NCBI GenBank assembly: GCA_003447235.1
Contig: DLZV01000021.1
Location: forward strand, 128,014-157,303
Direction: 5' to 3'
DNA: 29,290 bases
Source: Prevotella sp.
GTDB lineage: Bacteria > Bacteroidota > Bacteroidia > Bacteroidales > Bacteroidaceae
Part shown: positions 15,490 to 23,899 of the stretch, one piece after another
How positions within the stretch are numbered: the first letter of the stretch is position 1
How the letters are laid out: each line of letters starts with the position of its first letter
Made by a program: the position numbers and the translations under genes
Notes under the pieces: model-generated
The model's database searches: none
Told to the model about the DNA's origin: nothing
What the model saw: the letters and a program-made list of their open reading frames with translations, nothing else

Positions 15490-17667
15490 CTAATTGGCCA
15501 TCTCGGATATAAACTGGATGCGTACCAACCGTATCTCCTCTTCGGTGTAGTCCTCATTCAGTTCGTCCATCGCCTTGTCGATGTCGTCCGTATCGCTTTC
15601 CATGAAGTAGTCGTAGATGTCGTCTATCTGATCCTCGTCGTACGTGTCGTCGAGGTAGTAGTCGATGTTGAGCTTTGTTCCGCTGTCCACGATATCATCG
15701 AGCTTGTCTATCAGTTCGTCGAAATCTAGGCCCTCGGCGCGTGCGATGTCGTCGAGGGACAGCTGATGGTCGATACTCTGGATGATCTTCACCTTTTGCA
15801 TCGACTTCTTCGCCACCGTCTTGACGCGGTACTCCTCGGGACGGACGATATCGTTCTCCTCGCAATACTTTTTGATCAGGTCGCAGAACGGCTGGCCATA
15901 GCGCTTGGCCTTGCCCGCTCCGACTCCTTGGATGTTGAGCAGCTCCTTCTCGTTGATAGGATAGATGGTTGCCATCTGTTCCAGGGAAACGTCCTGGAAG
16001 ATGACGTAAGGAGGGCGATCCAGTTTGCGGGCCATATCGTGGCGCAGGTCCTTGAGCATGGCGAAGAGTTGCGGGTCGAGCACGCCGAAACCGCCTTCGC
16101 CTCCCTCCTCATAGTCCTCGTCCTTAAACTCTGCGTCCATGACCACCTGGAAGGGCTTCGGGCTTTTCAGGTATCGCTTGCCTGCTGCGGTGAGTTTCAA
16201 GATGCCATAGCTCTCGATGTCTTTGCGCATATAGCCGTTGAGCAGTCCTTGGCGGATCACGGGATTCCATATCTTCGGGTCCTCGTTTTCTCCCTCGCCA
16301 AACTCCTCCAGCTCGTCGTGGTGGTGAATCCTGATATCATCAGTAGCCCTGCCTTTCACGAAGTCGATGAGATACTCCTGCTTGAAGTTCTCCTTGAGCA
16401 CGCCTACGGCCCGCAGGACGATGGCGAGCTGCTTCTCCGCATCAATCCTTTGCTTGGGGTGTACGCAGTTGTCGCACATCCCGCAGTTGTCCTTCGGATA
16501 CTCCTCTCCGAAGTAGTGGAGCAACATTTTGCGGCGGCAGACCGACGACTCGGCATAGGCGGCTGTCTCCTGGAGCAGTTGGCGTCCGATGTCCTGTTCG
16601 GCGATCGGCTTGTTCTCCATGAATTTCTCCAGTTTCTTGAGGTCCTTGTATGAGTAGAAGGCCACACAAATGCCCTCCTTGCCGTCGCGTCCGGCGCGTC
16701 CCGTCTCCTGGTAGTAGCCCTCCAGCGACTTGGGAATATCGTAGTGGATGACAAAGCGCACATCGGGTTTGTCGATACCCATGCCAAAGGCGATAGTGGC
16801 AACGATCACCTTGATGTTCTCCATCAGGAAGTCGTCCTGCGTCTGCGACCGTGTCTCGGAGTCGAGACCCGCATGATAGGGGGCGGCCTGGATGTCGTTG
16901 GCTTTCAATATCTCTGAAAGCTCCTCCACTTTCTTGCGCGAGAGACAGTAGATGATGCCGCTCTTGCCCTGGTGCTCCTTGATAAACTTGACGATCTCCT
17001 TGTCCACCTCCTTCGTCTTGGGCTTCACGGCATAGTAGAGGTTGGGACGGTTGAAGGAGCTCTTAAACTCTGGCGCGTTGTCGATGCCCAGGCTCCGCTT
17101 GATGTCCGTGCGCACCTTGTCGGTCGCCGTGGCTGTCAGGGCTATGACGGGTGCCGTGCCTATCTCGTCGATGGCGTGGCGGATTTTGCGGTATTCGGGT
17201 CGGAAATCGTGTCCCCACTCCGAGATACAATGGGCTTCGTCAATGGCATAGAAAGTGATGTGGACGGTTTTGAAGAACTCGATATACTCCTCCTTGTTCA
17301 AGGACTCCGGGGCGACGTAGAGTAGCTTCGTGTGTCCCTTGACGATATCCGACTTCACGCGGTCTATCTCAGCCTTCTTCAGCGACGAGTTGAGGTAGTG
17401 GGCCACGCCGTCCTCCTCGCTGAGGCCGTTGATGACATCCACTTGGTTCTTCATCAATGCGATGAGGGGTGAGACGACAATGGCCGTCCCGTCCATCAAC
17501 AGGGATGGAAGCTGGTAGCATAGGCTCTTTCCGCCGCCCGTGGGCATGAGGACAAAGCTGTCGTTACCGTCCAGGAGGTTGCGGATGATAGCCTCCTGGT
17601 CGCCCTTAAACTTGTCGAAGCCAAAGTAATGTTTGAGTGCTTCGGTCAGATTCACTTCCTTTGTCAT
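15490..17667 (-). CDS. recQ: ATP-dependent DNA helicase RecQ
   Basis: RecQ unwinds DNA 3'-5' in recombinational repair and fork restart. The 725-residue protein shows Walker A (PTGGGKS, residues 42-48), DEAH at 143-146 followed by CISEWGHDFRPEY, motif VI region YYQETGRAGRDG, a zinc-binding segment with CRRKMLLHYFGE and CGMCDNC, and an HRDC domain (DLRHDMARKLDRPPYVIF to IQGVGAGKAKRYG). An acidic C-terminal extension of about 90 residues (many Asp and Glu, DDTYDEDQIDDIYDYF) follows HRDC, making it longer than the 610-residue E. coli enzyme; longer RecQs are common in Bacteroidetes. It is last in the clpP-clpX-recQ block, 135 bases after clpX. Confidence 0.96.
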   Translation of the reverse strand: MTKEVNLTEALKHYFGFDKFKGDQEAIIRNLLDGNDSFVLMPTGGGKSLCYQLPSLLMDGTAIVVSPLIALMKNQVDVINGLSEEDGVAHYLNSSLKKAEIDRVKSDIVKGHTKLLYVAPESLNKEEYIEFFKTVHITFYAIDEAHCISEWGHDFRPEYRKIRHAIDEIGTAPVIALTATATDKVRTDIKRSLGIDNAPEFKSSFNRPNLYYAVKPKTKEVDKEIVKFIKEHQGKSGIIYCLSRKKVEELSEILKANDIQAAPYHAGLDSETRSQTQDDFLMENIKVIVATIAFGMGIDKPDVRFVIHYDIPKSLEGYYQETGRAGRDGKEGICVAFYSYKDLKKLEKFMENKPIAEQDIGRQLLQETAAYAESSVCRRKMLLHYFGEEYPKDNCGMCDNCVHPKQRIDAEKQLAIVLRAVGVLKENFKQEYLIDFVKGRATDDIRIHHHDELEEFGEGENEDPKIWNPVIRQGLLNGYMRKDIESYGILKLTAAGKRYLKSPKPFQVVMDAEFKDEDYEEGGEGGFGVLDPQLFAMLKDLRHDMARKLDRPPYVIFQDVSLEQMATIYPINEKELLNIQGVGAGKAKRYGQPFCDLIKKYCEENDIVRPEEYRVKTVAKKSMQKVKIIQSIDHQLSLDDIARAEGLDFDELIDKLDDIVDSGTKLNIDYYLDDTYDEDQIDDIYDYFMESDTDDIDKAMDELNEDYTEEEIRLVRIQFISEMAN

Positions 17668-17802
17668 TGTTAATAGTTGATGTATTCCGTATCGTAGGGG
17701 TGATTCCTGTCCATCCGTCTCCGTAGGGGAGGGGAGGACTGGCCCCCGCCCCGTCAGGTCCTTTCGGCCCTGTCGGTGGTGGGGTTGTAGGTGATAGACA
17801 CA

Positions 17803-19044
17803 CTACTTGCCTTGTTCCAGACGGCGCAGGCTGGTTGATTTCTCCAACTCCTGCGCGGCATAGTCGCGCGTCACTTCCAGTTCCTTCACGTCCTTGGAGG
17901 GCAATTCAAACATTGCCTCGTTGACCACGCTCTCTACGATGGATCGCAGGCCACGCGCGCCGAGTTTGTACTCCACGGCCTTATCGACGATGTAGTCGAG
18001 TGCGCCGTCGGTGAAGGTGAGTTTGATGCCGTCCATCTCGAAGAGTTTGGTAAACTGCTTGACGATGGAGTTTTTCGGCTCGACGAGGATCTTGCGCAAA
18101 GCTTCGCGGTCGAGCGGCTTCAGATAGGTGAGCACCGGCAGTCGTCCGATGATCTCGGGGATGAGTCCAAACGCCTTCAGATCCTGAGGCAGAACATATT
18201 TCATCAAGTCGTTCTTGTCGATCTTTGCCGTGTTCTGTATGGAGTTGAATCCCACGACGTGGGTGTTGAGTCGTCGGGCTATCTTGGTCTCGATGCCGTC
18301 GAACGCACCACCACAGATGAAGAGGATGTTCTTTGTGTCCACCTGTGTGTAGTTTTGGTCCGGGTGCTTGCGTCCGCCCTTGGGGGGTACGTTGACCACC
18401 GTGCCTTCGAGGAGCTTGAGGAGTCCCTGCTGCACGCCCTCGCCGCTGACGTCGCGCGTGATGCTGGGGTTGTCCGACTTGCGGGCTATCTTGTCGATCT
18501 CGTCGATGAAGACGATACCGCGCTCCGTCTCGGCCACATCGTAGTCGGCCACCTGCAGGAGTCGCGAGAGAATGCTCTCCACGTCCTCGCCGACATAGCC
18601 CGCCTCGGTGAAGACGGTGGCATCGACGATGGTGAACGGCACGTCCAGGAGTTTGGCTATGGTGCGTGCGAGGAGCGTCTTGCCCGTTCCCGTGGATCCG
18701 ACCATGATGATATTGCTCTTCTCGATCTCCACGCCCGTCTCGTCCTCGGGCTGCTGCAAGCGCTTGTAATGGTTATAGACGGCCACGGCCAATGATCGCT
18801 TGGCCTCGTCCTGCCCGATGATATATTCGTCGAGGTAGGCCTTGATGTCCATTGGCTTGGGCACCTCGGCCAGCTTGCGGGCTCCTCCCTTTCCTTTTTT
18901 GGGGTCGTCGACAGCTCCTGCCGTCTCCAGTATGTTGTAAGCCTGCTTGATGCAGTCGTCGCAGATGTATCCGCTCAGGCCCGAGATGAGCATATTGACA
19001 TCATCCTCCGACCTTCCGCAGAAAGAACATTTCTTTTTAGGCAT
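17803..19044 (-). CDS. clpX: ATP-dependent Clp protease ATP-binding subunit ClpX
   Basis: ClpX recognises, unfolds and feeds substrates to ClpP. The 413-residue protein has the N-terminal zinc-binding domain (Cys6, Cys9, Cys28, Cys31), Walker A GSTGTGKT (116-123), Walker B IVFIDEIDKIA, and the C-terminal small domain ending in GARGLRSIVE (sensor 2). The pore-loop and IGF-like loop regions lie in the expected places. The ATG at 19044 is preceded by AAGGAGAG, one of the clearest ribosome-binding sites here, and is 52 bases after clpP, with which it should be co-transcribed. A 135-base GC-rich gap follows before recQ. Confidence 0.97.
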   Translation of the reverse strand: MPKKKCSFCGRSEDDVNMLISGLSGYICDDCIKQAYNILETAGAVDDPKKGKGGARKLAEVPKPMDIKAYLDEYIIGQDEAKRSLAVAVYNHYKRLQQPEDETGVEIEKSNIIMVGSTGTGKTLLARTIAKLLDVPFTIVDATVFTEAGYVGEDVESILSRLLQVADYDVAETERGIVFIDEIDKIARKSDNPSITRDVSGEGVQQGLLKLLEGTVVNVPPKGGRKHPDQNYTQVDTKNILFICGGAFDGIETKIARRLNTHVVGFNSIQNTAKIDKNDLMKYVLPQDLKAFGLIPEIIGRLPVLTYLKPLDREALRKILVEPKNSIVKQFTKLFEMDGIKLTFTDGALDYIVDKAVEYKLGARGLRSIVESVVNEAMFELPSKDVKELEVTRDYAAQELEKSTSLRRLEQGK

Positions 19045-19096
19045 ATTCTCTCCTTAATATATTAATGAGATATATCGTGAGTTGCTATTCCGTGAT

Positions 19097-19789
19097 TTAT
19101 TCTTTAGCCGAGGCTTCGTCAGCACCACCTTTCTTCACCATGATCTGGTCGATCATGCCGTATTCCTTGGCCTCGTCGGCCGTCATCCAGTAGTTGCGGT
19201 CGCTGTCCTGCCACACCTTGTCGAACGGCTGGTGTGAGTGCTCTGCAATGATGTTGTAGAGTTCTTTCTTGTACTTCTGGATCTCGCGGGCTTCTATCTC
19301 GATGTCGGAAGCCTGTCCCTGTACGCCACCGAGCGGCTGGTGGATCATCACGCGGCTATGCTTGAGCGCGGAGCGTTTGCCTTCCTTGCCCGCCACGAGG
19401 AGTACGGCTGCCATCGAGGCCGCCATGCCCGAGCAGAGGGTAGCCACGTCGGAGGAGATAAACTGCATGGTGTCGTAGATGGCAAGTCCTGCCGTGACGC
19501 TTCCGCCCGGCGAATTGATATAGATGGAAATGTCTTTATCCGGATCTACGGAGTCGAGGTAGAGCAGCTGCGCCTGCAGCGTGTTGGCGGTATAGTCGTT
19601 CACCTCCGTGCCGAGGAAGATGACGCGGTCCATCATCAGTCGTGAGAAGACGTCCATCTGCGTCACGTTGAGCTGGCGCTCCTCGAGGATGTAGGGGTTG
19701 ACGTACTGCTGCTGGGCCCTCATCACTTCGTCGAGTACGAGGCCGTTCATGCCCAGATGGCCGACGGCGTACTTTCTAAAATCGTTCAT
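19097..19789 (-). CDS. clpP: ATP-dependent Clp protease proteolytic subunit ClpP
   Basis: ClpP is the serine peptidase barrel that degrades proteins delivered by ClpX. The 230-residue protein contains the catalytic Ser125 in GMAASMAA, His150 in VMIHQPLGG, and the acidic residue in the DSDRNYWM segment (about 195-202), with the handle helix SDIEIEAREI between. The N-terminal part (about 30 residues before the conserved NPYILEERQ) is longer than in E. coli and may be a propeptide. It has its own promoter about 120 bases upstream and a hairpin-containing leader. Confidence 0.97.
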   Translation of the reverse strand: MNDFRKYAVGHLGMNGLVLDEVMRAQQQYVNPYILEERQLNVTQMDVFSRLMMDRVIFLGTEVNDYTANTLQAQLLYLDSVDPDKDISIYINSPGGSVTAGLAIYDTMQFISSDVATLCSGMAASMAAVLLVAGKEGKRSALKHSRVMIHQPLGGVQGQASDIEIEAREIQKYKKELYNIIAEHSHQPFDKVWQDSDRNYWMTADEAKEYGMIDQIMVKKGGADEASAKE

Positions 19790-19909
19790 TTTTACCTTTC
19801 TGTTTGTTAGCTGTTAGACAAAAAGCAAAGAGGCTATCGACCTCCTTCCCTTTGTCTGTGGACAAGGATCGCGCCACCCTTGATGGGGATGGTGGTCATT
19901 ATCCACACA

Positions 19910-19917
19910 CAAAGTTA
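19910..19917 (-). promoter_or_regulatory. clpP promoter -7 element and structured leader
   Basis: On the minus strand TAACTTTG matches TAnnTTTG and is preceded by T-rich sequence. The transcript would carry a leader of about 110 bases to clpP, with two potential hairpins: arms at 19849-19856 and 19861-19867 (CCTTTGTC/GACAAGG, one bulge) and at 19830-19833 and 19841-19844 (GAGG/CCTC). Confidence 0.6.
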
Positions 19918-19956
19918 AGAAAAAAAATCGATAACCTCTTGAAAAAAGAAGTTTTT

Positions 19957-19982
19957 TCAGAAAAAGGCTTGTTTTTAAGCCT
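19957..19982 (-). terminator. Terminator of tig, overlapping its stop codon
   Basis: On the minus strand AGGCTT (19982-19977) and AAGCCT (19970-19965) form a 6-bp stem with a six-base loop, followed by TTTTCTG. The first arm contains the first base of the tig stop codon TAA. The short stem makes it a moderate candidate, but it sits exactly between tig and the clpP promoter. Confidence 0.6.
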
Positions 19983-21342
19983 CCAGCATCTTATTGAAGT
20001 CTTCGAGGGAAATCTCCTTCGTGTCGAGCTTCACCACCTCCTTCAGGGCGACGGCCAGCTTGCGGTCGATGGCAGCCTCCACGAGCGGCTCCACATTTTC
20101 GCGCTTCTTCAGCATCTCGTCGGCATACTTTTCGATCAGCTCGTCGGGGATGTTGCCCATGCCGTACTGTGCGAACTGTGCGCGGGTGGACTGGCGGGCG
20201 ATCTCGCGGATATCCTGCTCCTCCACCTTCACGCCGGTCTGCTCGACCAGCTTGTTCTTGATGAGGTGCCAGGTGAGCTCCTTGATGCTGCGGTCGTAGT
20301 TCTCCTCGACAAACTTCTCACCCTTGTCCTGGTTGTTCTGCAGCATGACGCGCTTGAGGATGTCGTTGGCGAAGGTCAGTTCGCCCACCTTCTTCTCGCA
20401 ATGCTTGCGAACGTCCTGCATGAACTTGAAGTCCTCGTCCTGCACGAGCTGCTGGCGCACGCCCTCGGCGATGGTCTTGCGGAAAGCAGCCTCGTCCTTG
20501 ATGTCGGCGTCCTGGCCATAGACGGCCTTCCAGAGCTCCTCGTTGTTCTCAGCAGGCACGAAGTGGGAGATCTGCGTGATCTGGAAAGAGAAGTCGCCCG
20601 TGTAGTCTGCCAGCTGGTCCTTCTCGACCTTCAGCAGGGCTGCCATCTCGCCATCGCTCTCAGGATAGGCGTTGCGGGGATTGAAGGTGATGATGTCGCC
20701 GAGCTTTGCGCCCTTGAAGAGGTCGCGCTGGGCCTCCACCTTGATCTGTGACGGCATCAGCTTGGCTGCCTCCAGGGTCAGGCCACCCTCGATCGTGTTG
20801 CCCTCGGCGTCGAGCTGGCGCAGGTCGCCCTGCAGCAGGTCGTTGGCCTCGGCGTCGTAGCTCTCGGCCTTGTCGTCCATCTTGCCAAAGCGGCGGCTGA
20901 ACATCTCCACTTGCTGGTCGATGAGCTTGTCGTCCACCGTGATGTCAAAGTACTCCACCTTGTCGCGCTTGTTCAACTTGAGTTCGAACTCAGGCTCGAT
21001 GGCGAGGTCGAAGCGGAACACGTAGGGAGCGTCCTTCTCCAGGTCGATCGGCTCGTCGCCCTCGTGGGCTATCGGCTGGCCGAGGACGGCCAGTTTGTTG
21101 TCGGTGATGTACTTCTGCATCTCCTTGCCCAGAAGCTCGTTGATGATGTCCACCTTGACGGAGTTGCCCATCTGGCGACGGATCAAGCCCATCGGCACCT
21201 GGCCCGGACGGAAGCCCGGCATGTTGGCGCGACGGCGGTATTCCTTGAGTTTCTTCTCGACATCTGCCTTGTAGTCACCCTCTTCGACGGTCAGCGTCAG
21301 CACGCCGCCCACCTTCTCGGGGTTCTCAAATGAAATCTGCAT
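19975..21342 (-). CDS. tig: Trigger factor, ribosome-associated chaperone
   Basis: Trigger factor binds the ribosome near the exit tunnel and shields nascent chains. The 455-residue protein has the N-terminal ribosome-binding domain with the signature region GFRPGQVPMGLIRRQMG (about residues 43-59), a middle FKBP-like region that is poorly conserved in Bacteroidetes, and a helical C-terminal domain rich in Lys, Glu and Gln. Length is close to E. coli (432). It heads the conserved tig-clpP-clpX block but has its own promoter at 21425-21433 and its own terminator. Confidence 0.93.
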   Translation of the reverse strand: MQISFENPEKVGGVLTLTVEEGDYKADVEKKLKEYRRRANMPGFRPGQVPMGLIRRQMGNSVKVDIINELLGKEMQKYITDNKLAVLGQPIAHEGDEPIDLEKDAPYVFRFDLAIEPEFELKLNKRDKVEYFDITVDDKLIDQQVEMFSRRFGKMDDKAESYDAEANDLLQGDLRQLDAEGNTIEGGLTLEAAKLMPSQIKVEAQRDLFKGAKLGDIITFNPRNAYPESDGEMAALLKVEKDQLADYTGDFSFQITQISHFVPAENNEELWKAVYGQDADIKDEAAFRKTIAEGVRQQLVQDEDFKFMQDVRKHCEKKVGELTFANDILKRVMLQNNQDKGEKFVEENYDRSIKELTWHLIKNKLVEQTGVKVEEQDIREIARQSTRAQFAQYGMGNIPDELIEKYADEMLKKRENVEPLVEAAIDRKLAVALKEVVKLDTKEISLEDFNKMLEA

Positions 21343-21424
21343 TTCTTCGTTATTTTGTTATATTATTATTAATTTTTGCTTTGGGCGTATCGTGGCCCGT
21401 TCGCACGAGGCCACAAATAGGGTT

Positions 21425-21457
21425 GCAAAGTTAGCTATAATTTAGGCAATTACCTAA
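21425..21457 (-). promoter_or_regulatory. tig promoter with adjacent palindrome
   Basis: On the minus strand TAACTTTGC (21433-21425) is a full -7 match. Directly upstream of it, at 21442-21457, lies TTAGGCAATTACCTAA, a 16-base palindrome with one mismatched pair. It occupies the space where the -33 region and spacer should be, so it could be an operator. The leader to tig would be about 75 bases. Confidence 0.55.
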
Positions 21458-21489
21458 TATCAAGGTGTAAAATTTGATTTTTTAACGGC

Positions 21490-21549
21490 AAGCCATGGCT
21501 TTCCCGCCTCGCGAAATAGCATTTCGTGGGCATTCATAGACCATGGTCT
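21490..21549. repeat. Cluster of three palindromes
   Basis: Within 60 bases lie AAGCCATGGCTT (21490-21501, perfect 12-base palindrome), CGAAAT-agc-ATTTCG (21512-21526, perfect arms) and AGACCATGGTCT (21538-21549, perfect 12-base palindrome). They lie between the decayed insertion sequence and the tig promoter. No T-tract is present. They may be the end of the lptB transcript or a small repeat element. Confidence 0.6.
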
Positions 21550-21610
21550 CGCCTTTCTTTGTCCGCTTTTGAAGCAAAGTGTAAAGGAAAAGTCCTACTG
21601 TCCGCTCGGC

Positions 21611-22061
21611 TCACCCGATAACCGCTGACCATTCCTTACATTGCTTTTCAAACGTATCCACGTTTATGTGACAATAGCGGTCAAGCGAACGGGAGGTCGT
21701 GGGAATCGTCTCCATACACTTCTTTTAAAAACGTCGCAAACTCCTTGGAGTAGCTGGTTCCTTCTGCCTTCATGCCATAAGAGTCGGAGAAGTATCGGTT
21801 GTTCTGCTTGTCGTACCATTTGCGTCTTCTGACGATCAGGCCAACACTTTTGTCACGGATCGGGAAGTCACGTATTGTTACGGCTTCGCAGAACCCTTTA
21901 GATTCAATCTCCGGGTTGTCTTTGTAGTCAGCCTTAGCAGATTCGTCAAGATAGATGCGGGTGAGGGACGATACTTCTTCTACGCGTACTACTTCAAAAT
22001 TTGAAAGTATCTCTGATGGCAGAATCAACTGTGCCAATGCTATTAGTCCTTGATTGCTCAT
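21611..22061 (-). mobile_element. Remnant of an ISAon1-type insertion sequence
   Basis: Codons 316-441 of the lptB frame (22061-21681) encode a protein that matches the first, small ORF of ISAon1-type insertion sequences: LILPSEILSNFEVV, IYLDE, KGFCEAVTIRDFPIRDK, VRRRKW, SYSKEFATFLKE, YGDD. Directly after its stop, in another frame, 21679-21611 encodes INVDTFEKQCKEW, like the beginning of the second ORF (the catalytic transposase), then a stop. Nothing more of the transposase is present before tig, so the element is inactive. Terminal inverted repeats and exact ends were not identified. Family naming is from recall of these two-ORF elements. Confidence 0.72.
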
Positions 22062-23006
22062 GGTGCAAGGTTGTTGATTTTCTGTAGAATCAAAGTATCT
22101 TTCCTCGGGTTTATCGGCTGATCCCTCACTCTCTCCTTCTTGTTCCTTGGCCTTGCGCTGTTCCTCGATGAGCTGGAAGTCTTTTTTGCGGAGCACGAAA
22201 CTGTTTGTGAGGTACTTCTCCTTGACGATCTTGTTGTTGGCCAGTTCCTCTGGTGTGCCCTGGAAGAGGATGCGGCCCTCGAAGAGCATGTAGGCGCGGT
22301 CTGTGATGCAGAGCGTGTCCTGGACGTTGTGGTCGGTGATGAGTATGCCGATGTTGCGAAACTTCAGTCGCCAAACGACGCTCTGGATGTCCTCCACGGC
22401 TATGGGGTCCACGCCCGCGAAGGGCTCGTCGAGCATGATAAACTTCGGGTCGATGGCCAGGCAGCGTGCTATCTCCGTGCGTCGCCGCTCGCCTCCCGAG
22501 AGTCGGTCTCCCAGATTCTTGCGCACCTTCTGCAGGCGAAACTCCTTGATGAGGCTCTCCATCTTTGCTATCTGCTCGTCGTGGGAGAGCTTGGTGCGCT
22601 CCAGCACGGCCATGATGTTGTCCTCGACGCTCATCTTGCGAAACACGCTTGCCTCCTGCGGCAGGTAGCCGATGCCAGCATGGGCGTGCTTATAGACCGG
22701 GTAGTCCGTGATTTCCGTGTCGCCGAGATAGACATGGCCGTCGTTGGGCACTACCAGTCCTGTCGTCATGTAGAAAGACGTGGTCTTGCCGGCTCCGTTG
22801 GGTCCCAGCAGTCCTACAATCTCTCCTTGGCGGACGTTGAAGTTGACGTCGCTCACCACGGTTCGCTTGCCATACCGCTTCACCAAACCTTTGGCGTGGA
22901 GCATGGCCCGCTGCTCGGTTGCACCTTCGCCCTCGGTCTCCTCGCTGCCGATAGGTGTCGCCACCAGTCGCTCGCTATCGTTGTCGCTCATATCCGTTGT
23001 ATTCAT
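21681..23006 (-). CDS. lptB: LptB (LPS export ABC ATPase) fused in frame to an insertion-sequence ORF
   Basis: Residues about 35-285 are LptB, the ATPase that drives lipopolysaccharide from the inner membrane through the Lpt bridge: Walker A GPNGAGKTT (68-76), Q-loop YLPQEASVFRKMSVEDN, signature LSGGERRRTEIAR, Walker B FIMLDEPFAGVDP, switch ITDHNV, and the typical LptB tail NSFVLRKKDFQLIEEQ. The frame continues through a polar linker (about 286-315) into 126 residues of an ISAon1-type first ORF, giving 441 residues instead of about 250. All ATPase motifs are intact, so LptB is presumably functional with an added tail. The start at 23006 adds 34 acidic residues ahead of the usual LptB N-terminus; an internal ATG at 22904 is a good alternative. 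The -7 box ends only 9 bases before 23006, so an mRNA from it would be nearly leaderless unless the internal ATG is used. Confidence 0.88.
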   Translation of the reverse strand: MNTTDMSDNDSERLVATPIGSEETEGEGATEQRAMLHAKGLVKRYGKRTVVSDVNFNVRQGEIVGLLGPNGAGKTTSFYMTTGLVVPNDGHVYLGDTEITDYPVYKHAHAGIGYLPQEASVFRKMSVEDNIMAVLERTKLSHDEQIAKMESLIKEFRLQKVRKNLGDRLSGGERRRTEIARCLAIDPKFIMLDEPFAGVDPIAVEDIQSVVWRLKFRNIGILITDHNVQDTLCITDRAYMLFEGRILFQGTPEELANNKIVKEKYLTNSFVLRKKDFQLIEEQRKAKEQEGESEGSADKPEERYFDSTENQQPCTMSNQGLIALAQLILPSEILSNFEVVRVEEVSSLTRIYLDESAKADYKDNPEIESKGFCEAVTIRDFPIRDKSVGLIVRRRKWYDKQNNRYFSDSYGMKAEGTSYSKEFATFLKEVYGDDSHDLPFA

Positions 23007-23015
23007 TTTTGGATT

Positions 23016-23024
23016 GCAAAAGTA
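23016..23024 (-). promoter_or_regulatory. lptB promoter -7 element
   Basis: On the minus strand TACTTTTGC matches TAnnTTTGC and ends 9 bases before the ATG at 23006. It is divergent from the mlaE promoter, the two boxes being about 80 bases apart. Confidence 0.62.
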
Positions 23025-23099
23025 AGAAAAAAGATGCTAATATCGCCCGTCAAGGACAAAAACTATCCCTGCGGATGCAGTTTTTAAGGGGATTTTGGT

Positions 23100-23108
23100 T
23101 ACTTTTGC
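23100..23108 (+). promoter_or_regulatory. mlaEF promoter -7 element
   Basis: TACTTTTGC is a full match to TAnnTTTGC and lies 27 bases before the mlaE ATG. The same nine bases form the -7 box of the divergent lptB promoter. The -33 element is weak. Confidence 0.62.
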
Positions 23109-23134
23109 ACCAAAGTTTCATATAAACCCATCGC

Positions 23135-23881
23135 ATGTTAATACATAAGTGGCTCACCACCTTCGGCAAATACCTCATTCTGATGGGGCGCGCCTTCTCT
23201 CGTCCCGAGCGTATGCGGATGTTTCTCAAGCAGTATGTCAAGGAGATGTCGCAGCTCGGCATCGACTCCATTGGCATCGTCCTGCTCATCTCCTTCTTCA
23301 TCGGAGCCGTCATCTGCATCCAGATGAAGGTCAATATCCAAAGTCCGTGGATGCCTCATTGGGTGGCAGGCTACGCCACGCGCGAGATCATGCTCCTGGA
23401 GTTTTCTTCTTCCATCATGTGCTTGATCCTGGCGGGCAAGGTGGGGTCCAATATCGCCTCTGAGCTGGGCACGATGCGCGTCACGCAGCAGATCGACGCC
23501 CTGGAGATCATGGGCGTCAATTCGGCCAACTACCTCATCCTGCCGAAGATACTCGGCTTGGTGACGATCATGCCCTTCCTCGTGATCTTCTCTTCCGCGC
23601 TGGGCGTGGTGGGAGCCTACTCCACGGCCTATGTCGGCCATATCATCACCCCTGAGGACCTCACGGCCGGACTGCAGCACGATTTCGTGCCCTGGTTCTT
23701 GTGGACGAGTATCATCAAGAGCCTTGTCTATGCCTATATCATCACCAGCGTCAGCTCCTATTTCGGCTATACCGTCGGTGGCGGATCCGTAGAAGTGGGC
23801 AAGGCCAGCACGGCAGCCGTGGTCAATAGTTCGGTGCTGATCCTTTTCTGTGATGTGTTCCTCACCCAGTTGCTCAGTTAG
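23135..23881 (+). CDS. mlaE: MlaE-family phospholipid ABC transporter permease
   Basis: The 248-residue inner-membrane protein matches MlaE/YrbE permeases: GIDSIGIVLLISFFIGAVIC, the segment LAGKVGSNIASELGTMRVTQQIDALEIMGV (the most conserved part of the family, residues about 107-136), and about five hydrophobic segments. MlaE, with the ATPase MlaF and an MCE-domain protein MlaD, moves phospholipids between the membranes and keeps the outer membrane asymmetric. mlaF follows after 18 bases. No MCE protein gene is next to the pair in this window. Confidence 0.93.
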   Translation: MLIHKWLTTFGKYLILMGRAFSRPERMRMFLKQYVKEMSQLGIDSIGIVLLISFFIGAVICIQMKVNIQSPWMPHWVAGYATREIMLLEFSSSIMCLILAGKVGSNIASELGTMRVTQQIDALEIMGVNSANYLILPKILGLVTIMPFLVIFSSALGVVGAYSTAYVGHIITPEDLTAGLQHDFVPWFLWTSIIKSLVYAYIITSVSSYFGYTVGGGSVEVGKASTAAVVNSSVLILFCDVFLTQLLS

Positions 23882-23899
23882 TCAAAACAGTAGAAAGCC

